Positions 45,691 to 55,917 of a stretch of 64,000 nt of DNA are shown piece by piece. Each line of letters begins with the position of its first letter. The stretch's first letter is position 1. The notes below the pieces were generated by a model. It did not search any database, was not told the origin of the DNA, and saw nothing but the letters and a program-made list of their open reading frames with translations. A program made the translations under genes and the position numbers. Source of the stretch: Haliclystus octoradiatus (taxonomy: Eukaryota > Cnidaria > Staurozoa > Stauromedusae > Haliclystidae); NCBI GenBank assembly GCA_916610825.1, contig OU744454.1, positions 14,454,336 to 14,518,335 of the forward strand. The letters are read 5' to 3'.

Positions 45691-46220
45691 ATATTTTTTG
45701 CGTGACAGCATACTACGCGTCAGTGTATCTCTGTATATTATATACAGAGATACAACACGCCATTTCAATAATCGTGATTCTATCACTTTGAAATAAACTA
45801 TGATTTGATCCGCGATTCTATCACTACAATAGTATGTTTGGGGGAAAGTCAACAACAAAACATTACATAACATGAAATATTGACTTCATTTGTTCCGTGA
45901 TTCTATCAGTTTGAAATTATTATTTTGAACAACGTGGAAAAGTCTTCCTGTCAAAAAAGATATGTTTGGGGGAGTGGCAAAGACAAATCATTATATTGAA
46001 TAGCTATTGTGAACAAAAGTATGAGACAAACGAATTCCTTATTTGATCGTGATTCCATCCCTTTGAAATTATTCCCTAAATTATTACTCTTCAACCTGTC
46101 AAAGTCTTCCTGTCCAAAATTTAGGTTTGGTGAAGGATCAACAACAAAACATGATATTGAATAGCTATTATGAACGAAAACATGAGAGAAATGAAGGCTG
46201 AAAACCATTTCCTTGATCGG
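45690..46220 (+). promoter_or_regulatory. Tandem upstream repeat units of RP6
   Basis: A perfect palindrome at 45724-45752 (GTATCTCTGTATAT and complement) is followed by three units. These contain GTGATTCTATCAC-type palindromes (near 45773, 45816, 45898) and AAAAGTCTTCCTGTC words (near 45938 and 46105). This is the inverted counterpart of the RP4 upstream region. Confidence 0.55.
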
Positions 46221-46224
46221 GGTA

Positions 46225-46323
46225 TCTATTATCTCTCATTCTGCAGTATTAAAATAGAAGCAAAACTCGTAGATTATAAGTGTGTGTTTGGGTCGTTGAA
46301 CAGAGAAGACAGGAAATTTCAAG
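46225..46323 (+). promoter_or_regulatory. RP6 core promoter and leader exon
   Basis: CTATTATCTCTCATTCTGCA is followed by GTATTAAAATAGAAG as TATA element (46243-46256). The leader ends GGAAATTTCAAG at 46323. The donor is GTACGATG, one base off the GTAAGATG of the other copies. Confidence 0.6.
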
Positions 46324-46509
46324 GTACGATGATTTTCATATCTGCTCGAATTTGATACTCCTATTTGACAACGATATTTCTGATTGATATACCAATTAAT
46401 CAAGAAAGCTACATATCATCTTCTATTATAATGTTAGTTAATTTATTTACTTGAAAACTCAATGCAATGGTCTTTATATAATTTTCTTGATTTACTTTTC
46501 AATTTTCAG

Positions 46510-48926
46510 ATGAAGCTGACTTTACTAATGCTGGTTCTCTTCGGAGTTGCTTTAACAATCGCTGGTAAGTCATTATTATTGTATATCAGGAATATTTCAA
46601 AATATCGACTTCTCTCAGTAATCAATAAATGTTCAACGGCTCGGATTTTCTCCTTCCAAAACGACTCGTCCTTGGCTTACATCAGGGGGTAACTTTAAAT
46701 GGTTGGTATAAGGGGACATACTAATTATTGAGGGTAGCCTTTCACTGTCTTCGAAAATTTTTGAGGTATCTATTTCAGAATTTCCAAAATATTCGAGGCA
46801 TTGTTTTTCAATGAGAAAAAAATGTTGATGTAAATCCACGAAATTGTAATCAATTTTCAAATATGCTTCGATAATAAAATATTTGGGTTATCCATTTTGG
46901 CTTCAATAAAATACATGAGGTATCAATTTTGGAAAAACAAAATTTTGAAGGGCAAAATTCTGAATTCAAATTGGCACCCCCCTGTCCCTGAAATTTCTTA
47001 TGTTACTCCCCTCCAGGGGCTTACATTGCAAATATATTTTTTTGATCCTGTTTCAATTTTTCTAAAAGTCCAATCTTATAGTAAATGCGTGTCATCTGCT
47101 TGGAAATTCATGTAGTTTTCGTATTATTGGAACTGAAACGAGTGGAAAGGCATTACAAACAAAAAAGCAACAATAATTTATAAATTCAACATTACTAATT
47201 TACTATTCATTTCACAAAGAATACAATAAAGTAGACATATAATACTCATAGTAATGGAAACGCCTTATGCCTCATCTTTTTTTCCTTTTACATATGATGC
47301 TCAGTTGTATCTAACATTGAGCGCATTTAATTATACATTTGTGTATACACACTACCTTTTCAATAGAAATTTAAACGTTATCATGATTACAGCAATGCTC
47401 ACCTAATGAAAAATATTTTATAATTCAGCATATCGCCGAGATGATAGAGAACAAGAAGATGATTTTGAAGATGTTGAAGATGGCCCTGACAACTTAGGTA
47501 AACAAATATATCTAAAGCCATTGTTAATGTGATACTATATCCAGAGACATTTTTGTCTCTTCCACTCCTTTTGAGCCAACATTATTTTCTCGTTTAATAC
47601 GATATTTTATTTGTATCAAATTTTGAAATGGCTTACAGGTGGGTTTTGACTTGCAAGAAAACTCTTAATAGCTAAACAAGTCAACATGTATAATAGAGCT
47701 TTTCCACTGGATCCCATTGATTCCCTGGAGAATTGTTTAAAGGAAATATACATAACCCGAATGCTTTGCATTTTGAAAAGATCGTGAACCCAGGATAAAT
47801 TGTTATGCCGAAAACAGTTAAACATGGACGATGTGAAAAATTTTGGTTAGAAATTTATTTGAATGAACTATAACTTTATCTTGCGTTGACAATAATTAAT
47901 TAAGACACTGATTGCTGCAATATATTATAGCTGCTACCATGATGTTGACGTTACCTTACTTGAAATTATTCCTTAGTATAATATAGCCATCAATAAATTG
48001 CGCTGATCTGAAGGCTTATACCAAGGGTCTATATTTTATTTCAATATTTTTGACTATTTGGCAAAACTGCGCTGAATTTTATGGAATTCTTTCGCACGCA
48101 GATTTCTTGGGCACCGTGATTACTGATAGGGGGTTATATGAATGCAAGAACATTTTACTATTAGATAGCTTTATCATCTTAGTTTTACTTCTTAGCTAAT
48201 TTATTTGAATTTCCTGTTTATTGAAGGTGAGATTTTTTTAATTTCATTTATTTTGTCAAAATTGACAGGCAAAACAAAGGAGAGTCACATAATATGATCT
48301 CTCACTAAAATGTAGCCTAGTTATGAGAGATGAGAGATGAAAGAGGTCGAGGTTTGTTTGAACAAAATAGTTTTATACAAAAACCTTGTAAATGATGCAT
48401 TATAATTTTCTCAAACAATGTAACTGAAAAAGGGCTCTAAATATCCGTAATAAGTATCAAGTTGAGAACCTAAAATTTCTCACTTCAGGCTCAGCGATAT
48501 CTGACGAGCTTCGGCATTAAACGAATTGCTAAGTCTCTTTGCACTCTTACCACAAAATTCATGAAACGCTATGAAGATGTCGTAGAACGCCTTCGAAATG
48601 TAAAAAGAACAAACTAGATATCATTTTTTAAGGTCATTAAAAAGTTTGAAGACAATAAAAACTATAATTTTCACCTATTGACAATTATATTCACATTAAG
48701 ATGTGAAAATGACATGAAACGCCATGAATTTTCACTCTTTTTACATTTTATGCGTCCGTGTGTCTAAGCTGTCGTTCAGTATGTATATATTGTATACACA
48801 ATTATTTTATTAGTATATTCTGTTTCAGATCGATCAGATCCAAAACCTTGGTCTGGTAGACGCCGTCGCAGTAGTCGTCGCCGTCGGTGGTTCCGCAGCC
48901 CTCACCCTGGCATTGGGAAGAAATAA
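46510..48926 (+). CDS. RP6: secreted acidic-pro / Arg-rich peptide precursor, microexon lost (73 aa)
   Basis: The coding exons are 46510-46564, 47429-47497 and 48829-48926. The signal is MKLTLLMLVLFGVALTIA. The pro part is AYRRDDREQEDDFEDVEDGP then DNL. The last exon gives DRSDPKPWSGRRRRSS, RRRRWFRSPHP and GIGKK then TAA. In place of the microexon acceptor there is an insertion of ~90 bp (48226-48322) directly before a microexon-like sequence (to 48350). I find no acceptor there that gives the right phase without a stop. Because the flanking introns are both phase 1, skipping the microexon keeps the frame. The 3' flank is interrupted by the P-type element at 49700. Confidence 0.8.
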
Positions 48927-49699
48927 GCATCCGGTGACATTGCTTCCATGTCAGCTCTTGTTGCTTGTTTTGTATTACCGTTATGAATATTGCATGTAAA
49001 CAACATTTGTTGCTTCAATTCTGATTTTGTATCATCAAATTAAATGTAGATCAATCCATGTAATGATATTTTTATTCATAATTTACAACACCTCATGAGT
49101 TGGGTGACTGTAATAGATGACCTATAGTGTAATAACTACCCCCTACGTAGTTGTATTAATCATGCTGTTTGCAGGGATTTAGCCAAAATGAGATTTCAGT
49201 TGTTGTTAGTTGGCGTGTGATCGCTTTAACTTGTTGTCTCATGATTTACCTTGTTTTGGTTTATTTATGTAACTGTTAATGTTACATGGCTATATGCAAT
49301 CAACGCAACTCTTCTTGCCTAAAAGTGTGACACATTTATTCTTAGATATTATAGATCCGAACACACGATCATATTTCTTAATCAAGGGAGATTCGTTTCA
49401 GTCTGAATGGCGAGGGCCATCATCATCATCTTTATTTATATTTACTAGTTTTCTACTGTTCAGTACCAATTATATGAAACACTTACCATTAGAGCAAGAT
49501 ATGTTTCACAGAATAGCATGCATGGATATGGTCCAAATCAAGTGAAATTTATCTGAACAAATTTTCCGTTATTCTTTCTGATGTCAATTAGGGTCTAAAA
49601 AAATTCCATGCAAAGCTTCATTCTAATAAGACAACGTTTCGGGGTGGTGCATCGCTGTTTAAATATACATCGTTCCGTTTTGTTTTCTTTACCTTCTCC
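48927..49699. other. RP6 3' flank
   Basis: Matches the RP5 3' flank (43031-43660) except for an extra segment of about 170 bp around 49100-49285. Ends at the P-type element's target duplication. No gene. Confidence 0.65.
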
Positions 49700-49817
49700 C
49701 ATAGTTTGTATAAGGGAATGGTTATGAAGGCCGGCTTACATCAGAAGAAACAAACAATAGAAGATATTTGATGTCTAATTGTCTCATCACGTGATTTCAC
49801 CCTGCAATCCTCAAATC

Positions 49818-51616
49818 ATGCTCAAATCGAACATTTCAGAAATGGCGGCCGCTAATACAATATCAGAGAATCTTTTTATATTTGGAGATGATATGGACGC
49901 AATTTTAGACATTTTACAGGCTGATGAATTAATGGAAAACAACTTTTCTTCTGCAGTGAATGAGGTAATAGGTTTTTTTAATACTTGAACTTGTGTGTAG
50001 CATCGAAGACATGGTTCAAACATCAACAAAAATAACGAAATTCGAAGGCCTATAAATCTATGATTATTCTTGCTTATTTTGTGTTTTAACATTCTTTAAA
50101 TTGAATCTTATGCTATGGTTTGTTTGCTACCATACTAGACACAATTTCTTGCAGGGATTCTGTGGCATTCATAGCCTACTTTTAACTATCTAAGCTAACG
50201 TTGATTTTGAGAATATAGGCCTATCTATTGCTCCAAGCAGTTTACAAATTCAAGTTATAGTGGACCAGCACTGACATCTACTTGACTGGCATCATGTCCA
50301 TTTTATCTGTGTTTAATTTAGACCATTCTTTAACTTGTTTGCCATTATGATAAATATTTATTAAATATTATTAAGCATTCAATATTTTAGCTTGGACTTG
50401 GTGGACTATAGGATCAAAAATATGTGATTCTGGAGACTATTACGTTAACCTTATACCCTTTTCATGCATGATAACTACACAGGACCCACAGTGGTATCCC
50501 TCAATTTAATAATAGACTATAAGTAAAGTTTAAGTCTCTTTTATTGCATATCATCTTTCATGAAACAGATATTTATAATCCTTTTTCCTATTTTTAAAGG
50601 TTCAGCTGACAAACATCGAATGCCCAGTATGTGGCAAGAGATACAAAACTGATGGTGGTCTCAAACGACACACAACTGCAAAACACACCAGCAGTACCAG
50701 ACAGCAACCAGTTTTGACATGCGAAATTTTCACAAATGCCATAGAAAGTGCTGCTCAAAATATCACTACTTCATGTTTATATCCAGAGGTTTTGAAGAAT
50801 GAGCTGAAAAGCCACACATTTGAGAACTGTAGTAGTATCGATACTGAATTTGGAGAAATAAAAACATTATTTAATGGAATGGCTAGAAGCGGAAACATTG
50901 AAAAGTTTTATTCTATGTATTATTCCACTGTACCATTCAACCCAGCTTTTCAGAGGTTTATCTCAAAATTGTGCAACGTTACTATCTATGAAAGTTGCTG
51001 ATTCTTTAGTTTCACACTGTAAGCGTCTCAAATCTGTTGATACAATTGCATCAGATACATGTGTATCACCATTTGATCTATGTGACAGAGAGCGTGCTGG
51101 TTTACAGTACATTGGTGGATATGTTTTTCACAATCTTCACAAAAAACTTTATCGAAAAACGTCCGACGAAAGTATGATGGCTATGGCAATTTTAAAAGCT
51201 GGAAAGTGCGACAAGGATTCTGCTGAAGCTCATGCTCAAACACTTACTGGAGGATTAGATAGAGGTGGACTATGGTACATTACAAATCATGCTGAGGGAT
51301 ATTTTTGAAAGTGGAGCAGTACTTTAGAATTTATACCACCAAGGATAAGAACTCCATCGATATGAACAGTATCACAGAAAAATCCCTCAGAAATGACGAA
51401 GTGGTTTCGCTATATAATAGTCTGTTATGCAATGTTGAAATTGATATAGAAGGACATGTGAGCAAAGACGTACTGCAGAATATTATATTTTTATATGTTA
51501 AAGTAAGATCATTTTCTTTTGCGAAAAATATGATTCAAAAATACAAAATAAAATCAAAACAACTGAAATCAAAATCACTTCGCAAGGAACTTGAACGAAG
51601 TTATGAGAATGAATGA
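49818..51616 (+). pseudogene. C2H2-finger accessory gene of the P-type element (frameshifted)
   Basis: Exon 1 (49818-49964) starts at ATG or at the better-placed ATG at 49842, is acidic, and ends at donor GTAATA in phase 0. Exon 2 begins at 50600 after TTTTTAAAG. It encodes a classical C2H2 finger (CPVCGKRYKTDGGLKRHTTA followed by KH; spacing 2-12-4). A ~250-residue region follows with DLCDRERAGLQYIGGYVFHN, resembling the L-x-Y-x-GGY motif at the C-terminal end of THAP9/P-type transposases. The frame shifts near 50955-50962 and again near 51300, so the protein is interrupted twice. Function is unknown; a DNA-binding partner or regulator of transposition is a guess. Confidence 0.6.
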
Positions 51617-51866
51617 TTTTAGCAAGAAACTAAACGATATTCTAAATACTATTAATACTAAATAAACTATATACTATAAACTAAATACCAATAAATATTA
51701 ACATAGCTAACTTGTAGCTCTATCATAATATTATATTTTATTGTGAATATGATTTTGTTGTGGTTTCTTTGACAAATTGTTATTCACATACCTATTTACA
51801 TAAAAAATTGACTTGCTTATGAAATAAAGTTCGTATTGCGTCTATTGACATATTCATCAGTGATAA

Positions 51867-54800
51867 TTAGGCATTTACATGTTTTATTTTTTTTCGACAT
51901 GAAACTGGTTCATCTGTCACATTTTCCCATGCTTTTGTTTTATCCTTTCTGCTTCTTGTATTTCCACTTTGGCAGGATATCACTTTCTGGATGCGAATGG
52001 TGTTGTTGTTGTATCCAAACATTCGTACATCTGGGTTGTCATTTCTTCTTCCCAGTTTTCTTTGATTTCCAAAGAACTCCTCGACAGTGTCCTGACAAAA
52101 TCTTTCAGTAAGTACAAAGTCCTGCCCTTCTGCTAGTAAAAACTTAGTAACTTCAATTGTAGAATAAACAGTTATTTTGAAGCCCTCATATGTTTGTGAT
52201 GAAAGGAACATTCTGTTCTTTTCTTCTTGCGTAAATTTTTCAGGTCTATCATCAATGCTCCTTTTCCAATCAGTTAAATATTTAATAAAATTAAGCAGCC
52301 ATTGGAATCGCTCGTCATCGCATGATCGATATGGAGCAAGAAATGGTTTTCTTTTTCTTTGATGTTCACTGGTGCTGCGTACATTCAAGCAATCGAAAAA
52401 CCCATCAATTTGTTCACAGAGCTTGGCTGTTGCCGCAGCATCTGATGGACCAAACAGTTTAAGTGAAGTGGCCATAGAGGAACTCAGGATTTGAGCAGCA
52501 AATTCACTCTCATCATAGAATACGAGTTTAAGTTAATATGGTCAAACGTAATCTTTGGCAATAATTTCAAATCACATTCAATGTCCTTGTAAACCATTTG
52601 ACTAACATGTTGCCAAAGAATTGCTTCACCATTGTTCCACATATTTCTTGTGCAAGTTCCAGAGCCAGAATGCAGTAAACAATTTCTAGTAGTCTTTATA
52701 AGATGTGGAGCATCAGAAAAGAAGTAGATAAATCTATGTGTAGCATACAAGTTAATAGTGCGATGGCAGACATCTTTGTCAGATCCTCCATCAAGTAGTC
52801 TATGTAATTTATAAAATCGACGATTGGGGGAAGCACCATCTGATGTTGTTGCAATTACATGCAAATTACAAGTTAGTTCCAATATTCCAACAGCTTCCCA
52901 AAAGATAGGTAATAGTTGAACAGCAGTAACACCAGTTGTGGCAAAATAGGCAAGGCAGAATTTTAATTGAGTACAAACACCCCGGACAAGAAAGGCAAGA
53001 ACATGACTAGCTACTTCGTCAGCTTTCTCCAACACCCCATAATTAAGTTCTGGATCACCAAGATCAGTAAATCCAATCAGCTCTCCATTTGATTTGTCAA
53101 ATACTAAATTTGATGAGATTTTCATCTCATCAAATAAAATAATAACATTGCGCTGTGTGTCGAAATATGAGCTGGTGATTTTGTTGAGGTCTGCAATCAC
53201 TTCTTCTTGAAAACCCCTTTTCGGTCTGATTGCATTCCGGTAGTCCTTTAATCGTCTCTGGCTTGGCAAAACCAGAATGCCACTATCACGCAACTCTTCA
53301 TAGCATGATGGTGACTTTGACGCAAGCGATAAACAAAATCTAATAATCATAGGGTGGTATCTTACACCTTGTTTACTTGTTGAGAATAATTTTTTTTGCT
53401 GTTGCCAGAAGAGTGACATAAAAGGAGTTGAATTGAAATCTGCATCCTCAATGATAGACGTGAAGTCATTGCTAAGTTCATGGTCAATTTCAATATTTGA
53501 ATTTTTTATTTCTTTTTGCATTTCATGCAGTTCTCGTTCCAATTCTGCACATTTAAGCCTCTGTCCTTGCAAAGTGAGCTTCAATCGTGCAGGGTTAGTT
53601 GCCGACACTGGCGCTTTCTTATGTGCTGGTTGAAGTACAACTGCATTTTTTATGCGGACACGCCTTTCTTTGGAAATGTTGTACTTTTCACATTCATTGC
53701 ATATATCTGTGCTGTTATTTAACAATAGGCAGTAATTGGACCTCCAGTAGTGTTTGGATGAAAATCCATGATCTTCAGAAATCAATGGGTCAATTTGTAG
53801 AGGAATTACGTGATGATAAAGTCCACCATCTAGCTCAGCTGGTTTCACCCCATTACATATTTGCATACTTTCTAAATCTTTCACAAGATTTTGGGCAGCT
53901 ACATTTTGAACAGATCTTCGATACCGGTAATAAATATGATGGTCCTCAGGTAACAAAGTTCCAAATACTTTAATGGTGTAGCCTAAACTGTCATCAATAA
54001 TAATTTCTAGTTGAGGAAGTAAGTAGCACTTATCTATCTTTTTCAGAATAAGCCGATCATGATTCACTTCTACACTATAATCCTTAATACTTTTCAGCTT
54101 TGAGACTCGTTGACAGACTTCCTTAAAACTTTCATGATACCATGCCTTTGGTTTTTCATCAATTTGATTTAAATTAACAATTGATCTAGCTGGTCTTTCA
54201 ATTGATTTTGGTACATCATGACTCCTTTTTGGCATGTTAAATAATGGTAATGCACCAAACTTGGGGAATTTCTTTGTCATCTTTTCTGAAGGAACTGTAA
54301 ATGAGGAAAAGAAGAAAGCTATTTTAAAAAAGTAACTACGGTATATTAATTTCTAAAGCAGAAAATTCATACTGTGTATGGTTTTTATAAATACCCTAAA
54401 TAAATGCAACTTTTGACACAACAAACCATAATCTACATTAAATTGCATTTGATTGTTTTAAGAAACTAATAAAAGCAGGTTGCAGGCCTATCTGCAATTG
54501 TATTTGATCTTTCTTTTTGTAAATATGAAGAAATTAGTTTGATAAGGTCATCATCAACTGAGTACCACAATTCGAGTATAAGTAAGTCAATAAAATAAAA
54601 ACGTAGGTTGTATAATCGATCAATTGTTTCCCTAAACATAGGAATACAGTACTATGTATATATGATCATCGAACATCGGTCATCGGCCTTCCTCAAAGCT
54701 GTAACGTGAACAATCTAATTGGACACCGCAAAATTCGATTTTTGCTTCAACTTCAAATACCTAAAGAGCCTGGAATGAAGAAATAAAACTTACAAATTCT

Positions 54801-55025
54801 GATGTCTTCAGGAGCAAAATGTTTTTCACAAGTGTACACACGATCAGCTTTAATTCTTTCTCTAAACTTAACGTCAACATCTCGTGTTTTTGTAATTTCA
54901 TTCAACCAATTCCTTCGCCATATTTCATGCTCTTCATCTTTCGCTGTTGGCAGTTTCCATATACCAATTCCTTTCGTATTTCTACAGGTTCCACATCCAA
55001 AGACAGCACAATTTTCACCAGGCAT
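51867..55025 (-). pseudogene. THAP9/P-element-type transposase (frameshifted)
   Basis: Exon 1 (55025-54794) encodes a THAP zinc finger: [14 protein letters not shown] ... IGIWKLP ... WRRNWLNEI ... [10 protein letters not shown], the C2CH pattern. Donor GTAAGT in phase 1. Exon 2 starts at 54294 after TTTACAG in matching phase and runs ~600 codons. It carries RNase H-fold acidic motifs ([29 protein letters not shown]) and a coiled-coil-like stretch before them. At about 52510 the frame shifts by one base: the first frame stops at 52484, while the neighbouring frame continues [18 protein letters not shown] and runs to a stop at 51867. The start and borders are clear. As it stands the catalytic protein is truncated. 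Confidence 0.85.
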
Positions 55026-55230
55026 TTTTTATCAATATTTTCTCAATTTCAATCACATAAAATCACATAAAATTAAACTATTTTCAAGCAATCGACTGTC
55101 TTGTCACCATTATGAAAAAATGTGATTGCAGGGTCAAATCACGTGATCATCAATTGTTTCACACAAAAACATGGCACTTTGATGTTGGCCGGCCTTCATA
55201 ACCATTCCCTTATACAAACTATGCTTCTCC

Positions 55231-55535
55231 ACAGTCTAGCAGCGTTAAATCAAACAGTTTGCCTCTATAAGCAATTAATTTCGTACACATCAAAAGGTTT
55301 GTGTGGTTAAATTTGACTCAAACAGGAAGTATCAAGTACATGAAAAAAGTGATATATCTTTGCAGTAGGAAAAAGTCGTTCATCTATAATTACAATATGG
55401 ATTACGAATATAGTTATTAATAGTTACTTTGCATTCGCAAGTTATCAAGTTGAATAATTTAAATCATTTATCCATAATCTAAGCTGCACTGTTTAGTTAA
55501 AGACATGAGGACTTTCTGAGTTCAGGCTCGGCGAT
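55231..55535. other. Continuation of RP6 flank after the P-type element
   Basis: Matches 43668-43974 closely (GCAATTAATTTCGTACAC, AACAGGAAGTATCAAGTACA). The match breaks at CTCGGCGAT (55535), where the retroelement begins. Confidence 0.7.
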
Positions 55536-55546
55536 GCAGATTTTTA

Positions 55547-55917
55547 TTAACAAACCCATGAAGCGCATCCCTGGCCATCAAGCGCATCCCTGTCTCGTTT
55601 GCATTTGGTCTATTTGGGTGAACATGAGGCGTGATCCACCCGATCACGTGATCCACCCGTTTAGGGTTAGGGTTAGGGTCATGTCACGTGATAACCACTC
55701 GGTCGAGTATAAATTCATTTCTGTTTCATGAGTTGTCTTCGGTTGGCGTAGCTCATTCGGATCGAGTCGAGACGAAGTTGCAGGGTATGGAGAGTGCAGG
55801 GTATGCTGGTTCGAGTCCTGGTCGAGACGAAGTTTTTTCTCGAAATGTTTAAGAGTTACTGTTCGTTCATTATACGCATGCGTTGATGGCCAGGGATGCG
55901 CTCCATGGGTTTGTTAA
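55547..55917. mobile_element. TTAA-flanked MITE with Pol III boxes and TTAGGG repeats
   Basis: Inverted ends CAAACCCATGAAGCGCATCC and the complement CAAACCCATGGAGCGCATCC, flanked by TTAA on both sides (55547-55550, 55914-55917), as for piggyBac-type targets. Inside are three TTAGGG units (55661-55679), an A box (TAGCTCATTCGG, 55749-55760) and a B box (GGTTCGAGTCC, 55808-55818). It has split the start of the BEL/Pao coding region; the coding sequence resumes in frame with KKICEAAGD. Confidence 0.75.

Larger units (their letters stand above)
49700..55223. mobile_element. P-type DNA transposon with two convergent genes
   Basis: The 5524-bp element has inverted ends of at least 36 bp beginning CATAGTTTGTATAAGGGAAT and continuing GGTTATGAAGGCCGGC, and a 7-bp duplication CTTCTCC (49693-49699, 55224-55230). 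The paralogous segment at 43661-43667 has the target once, which fixes both borders. Subterminal inverted words (TCACGTGATTT..ACCCTGCAATC near 49786-49811; complement near 55127-55149) recall the internal inverted repeats of Drosophila P. It carries a THAP-domain transposase gene on the minus strand and a C2H2-finger gene on the plus strand, ending ~250 bp apart. Both frames are broken in this copy. Confidence 0.9.

Noticed and set aside
45938..45955. NF-kB site in the upstream units (GGAAAAGTCTTCC)
   Set aside because: It lacks the GGG..CC half-sites of the Rel consensus; an ETS-like AGGAAG reading is better supported.
53433..53973. Plus-strand frames opposite the transposase
   Set aside because: Shadows of the coding strand, with no domain or splice signals.
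55661..55679. Telomere or chromosome end
   Set aside because: Only three TTAGGG units, inside a MITE with inverted ends.
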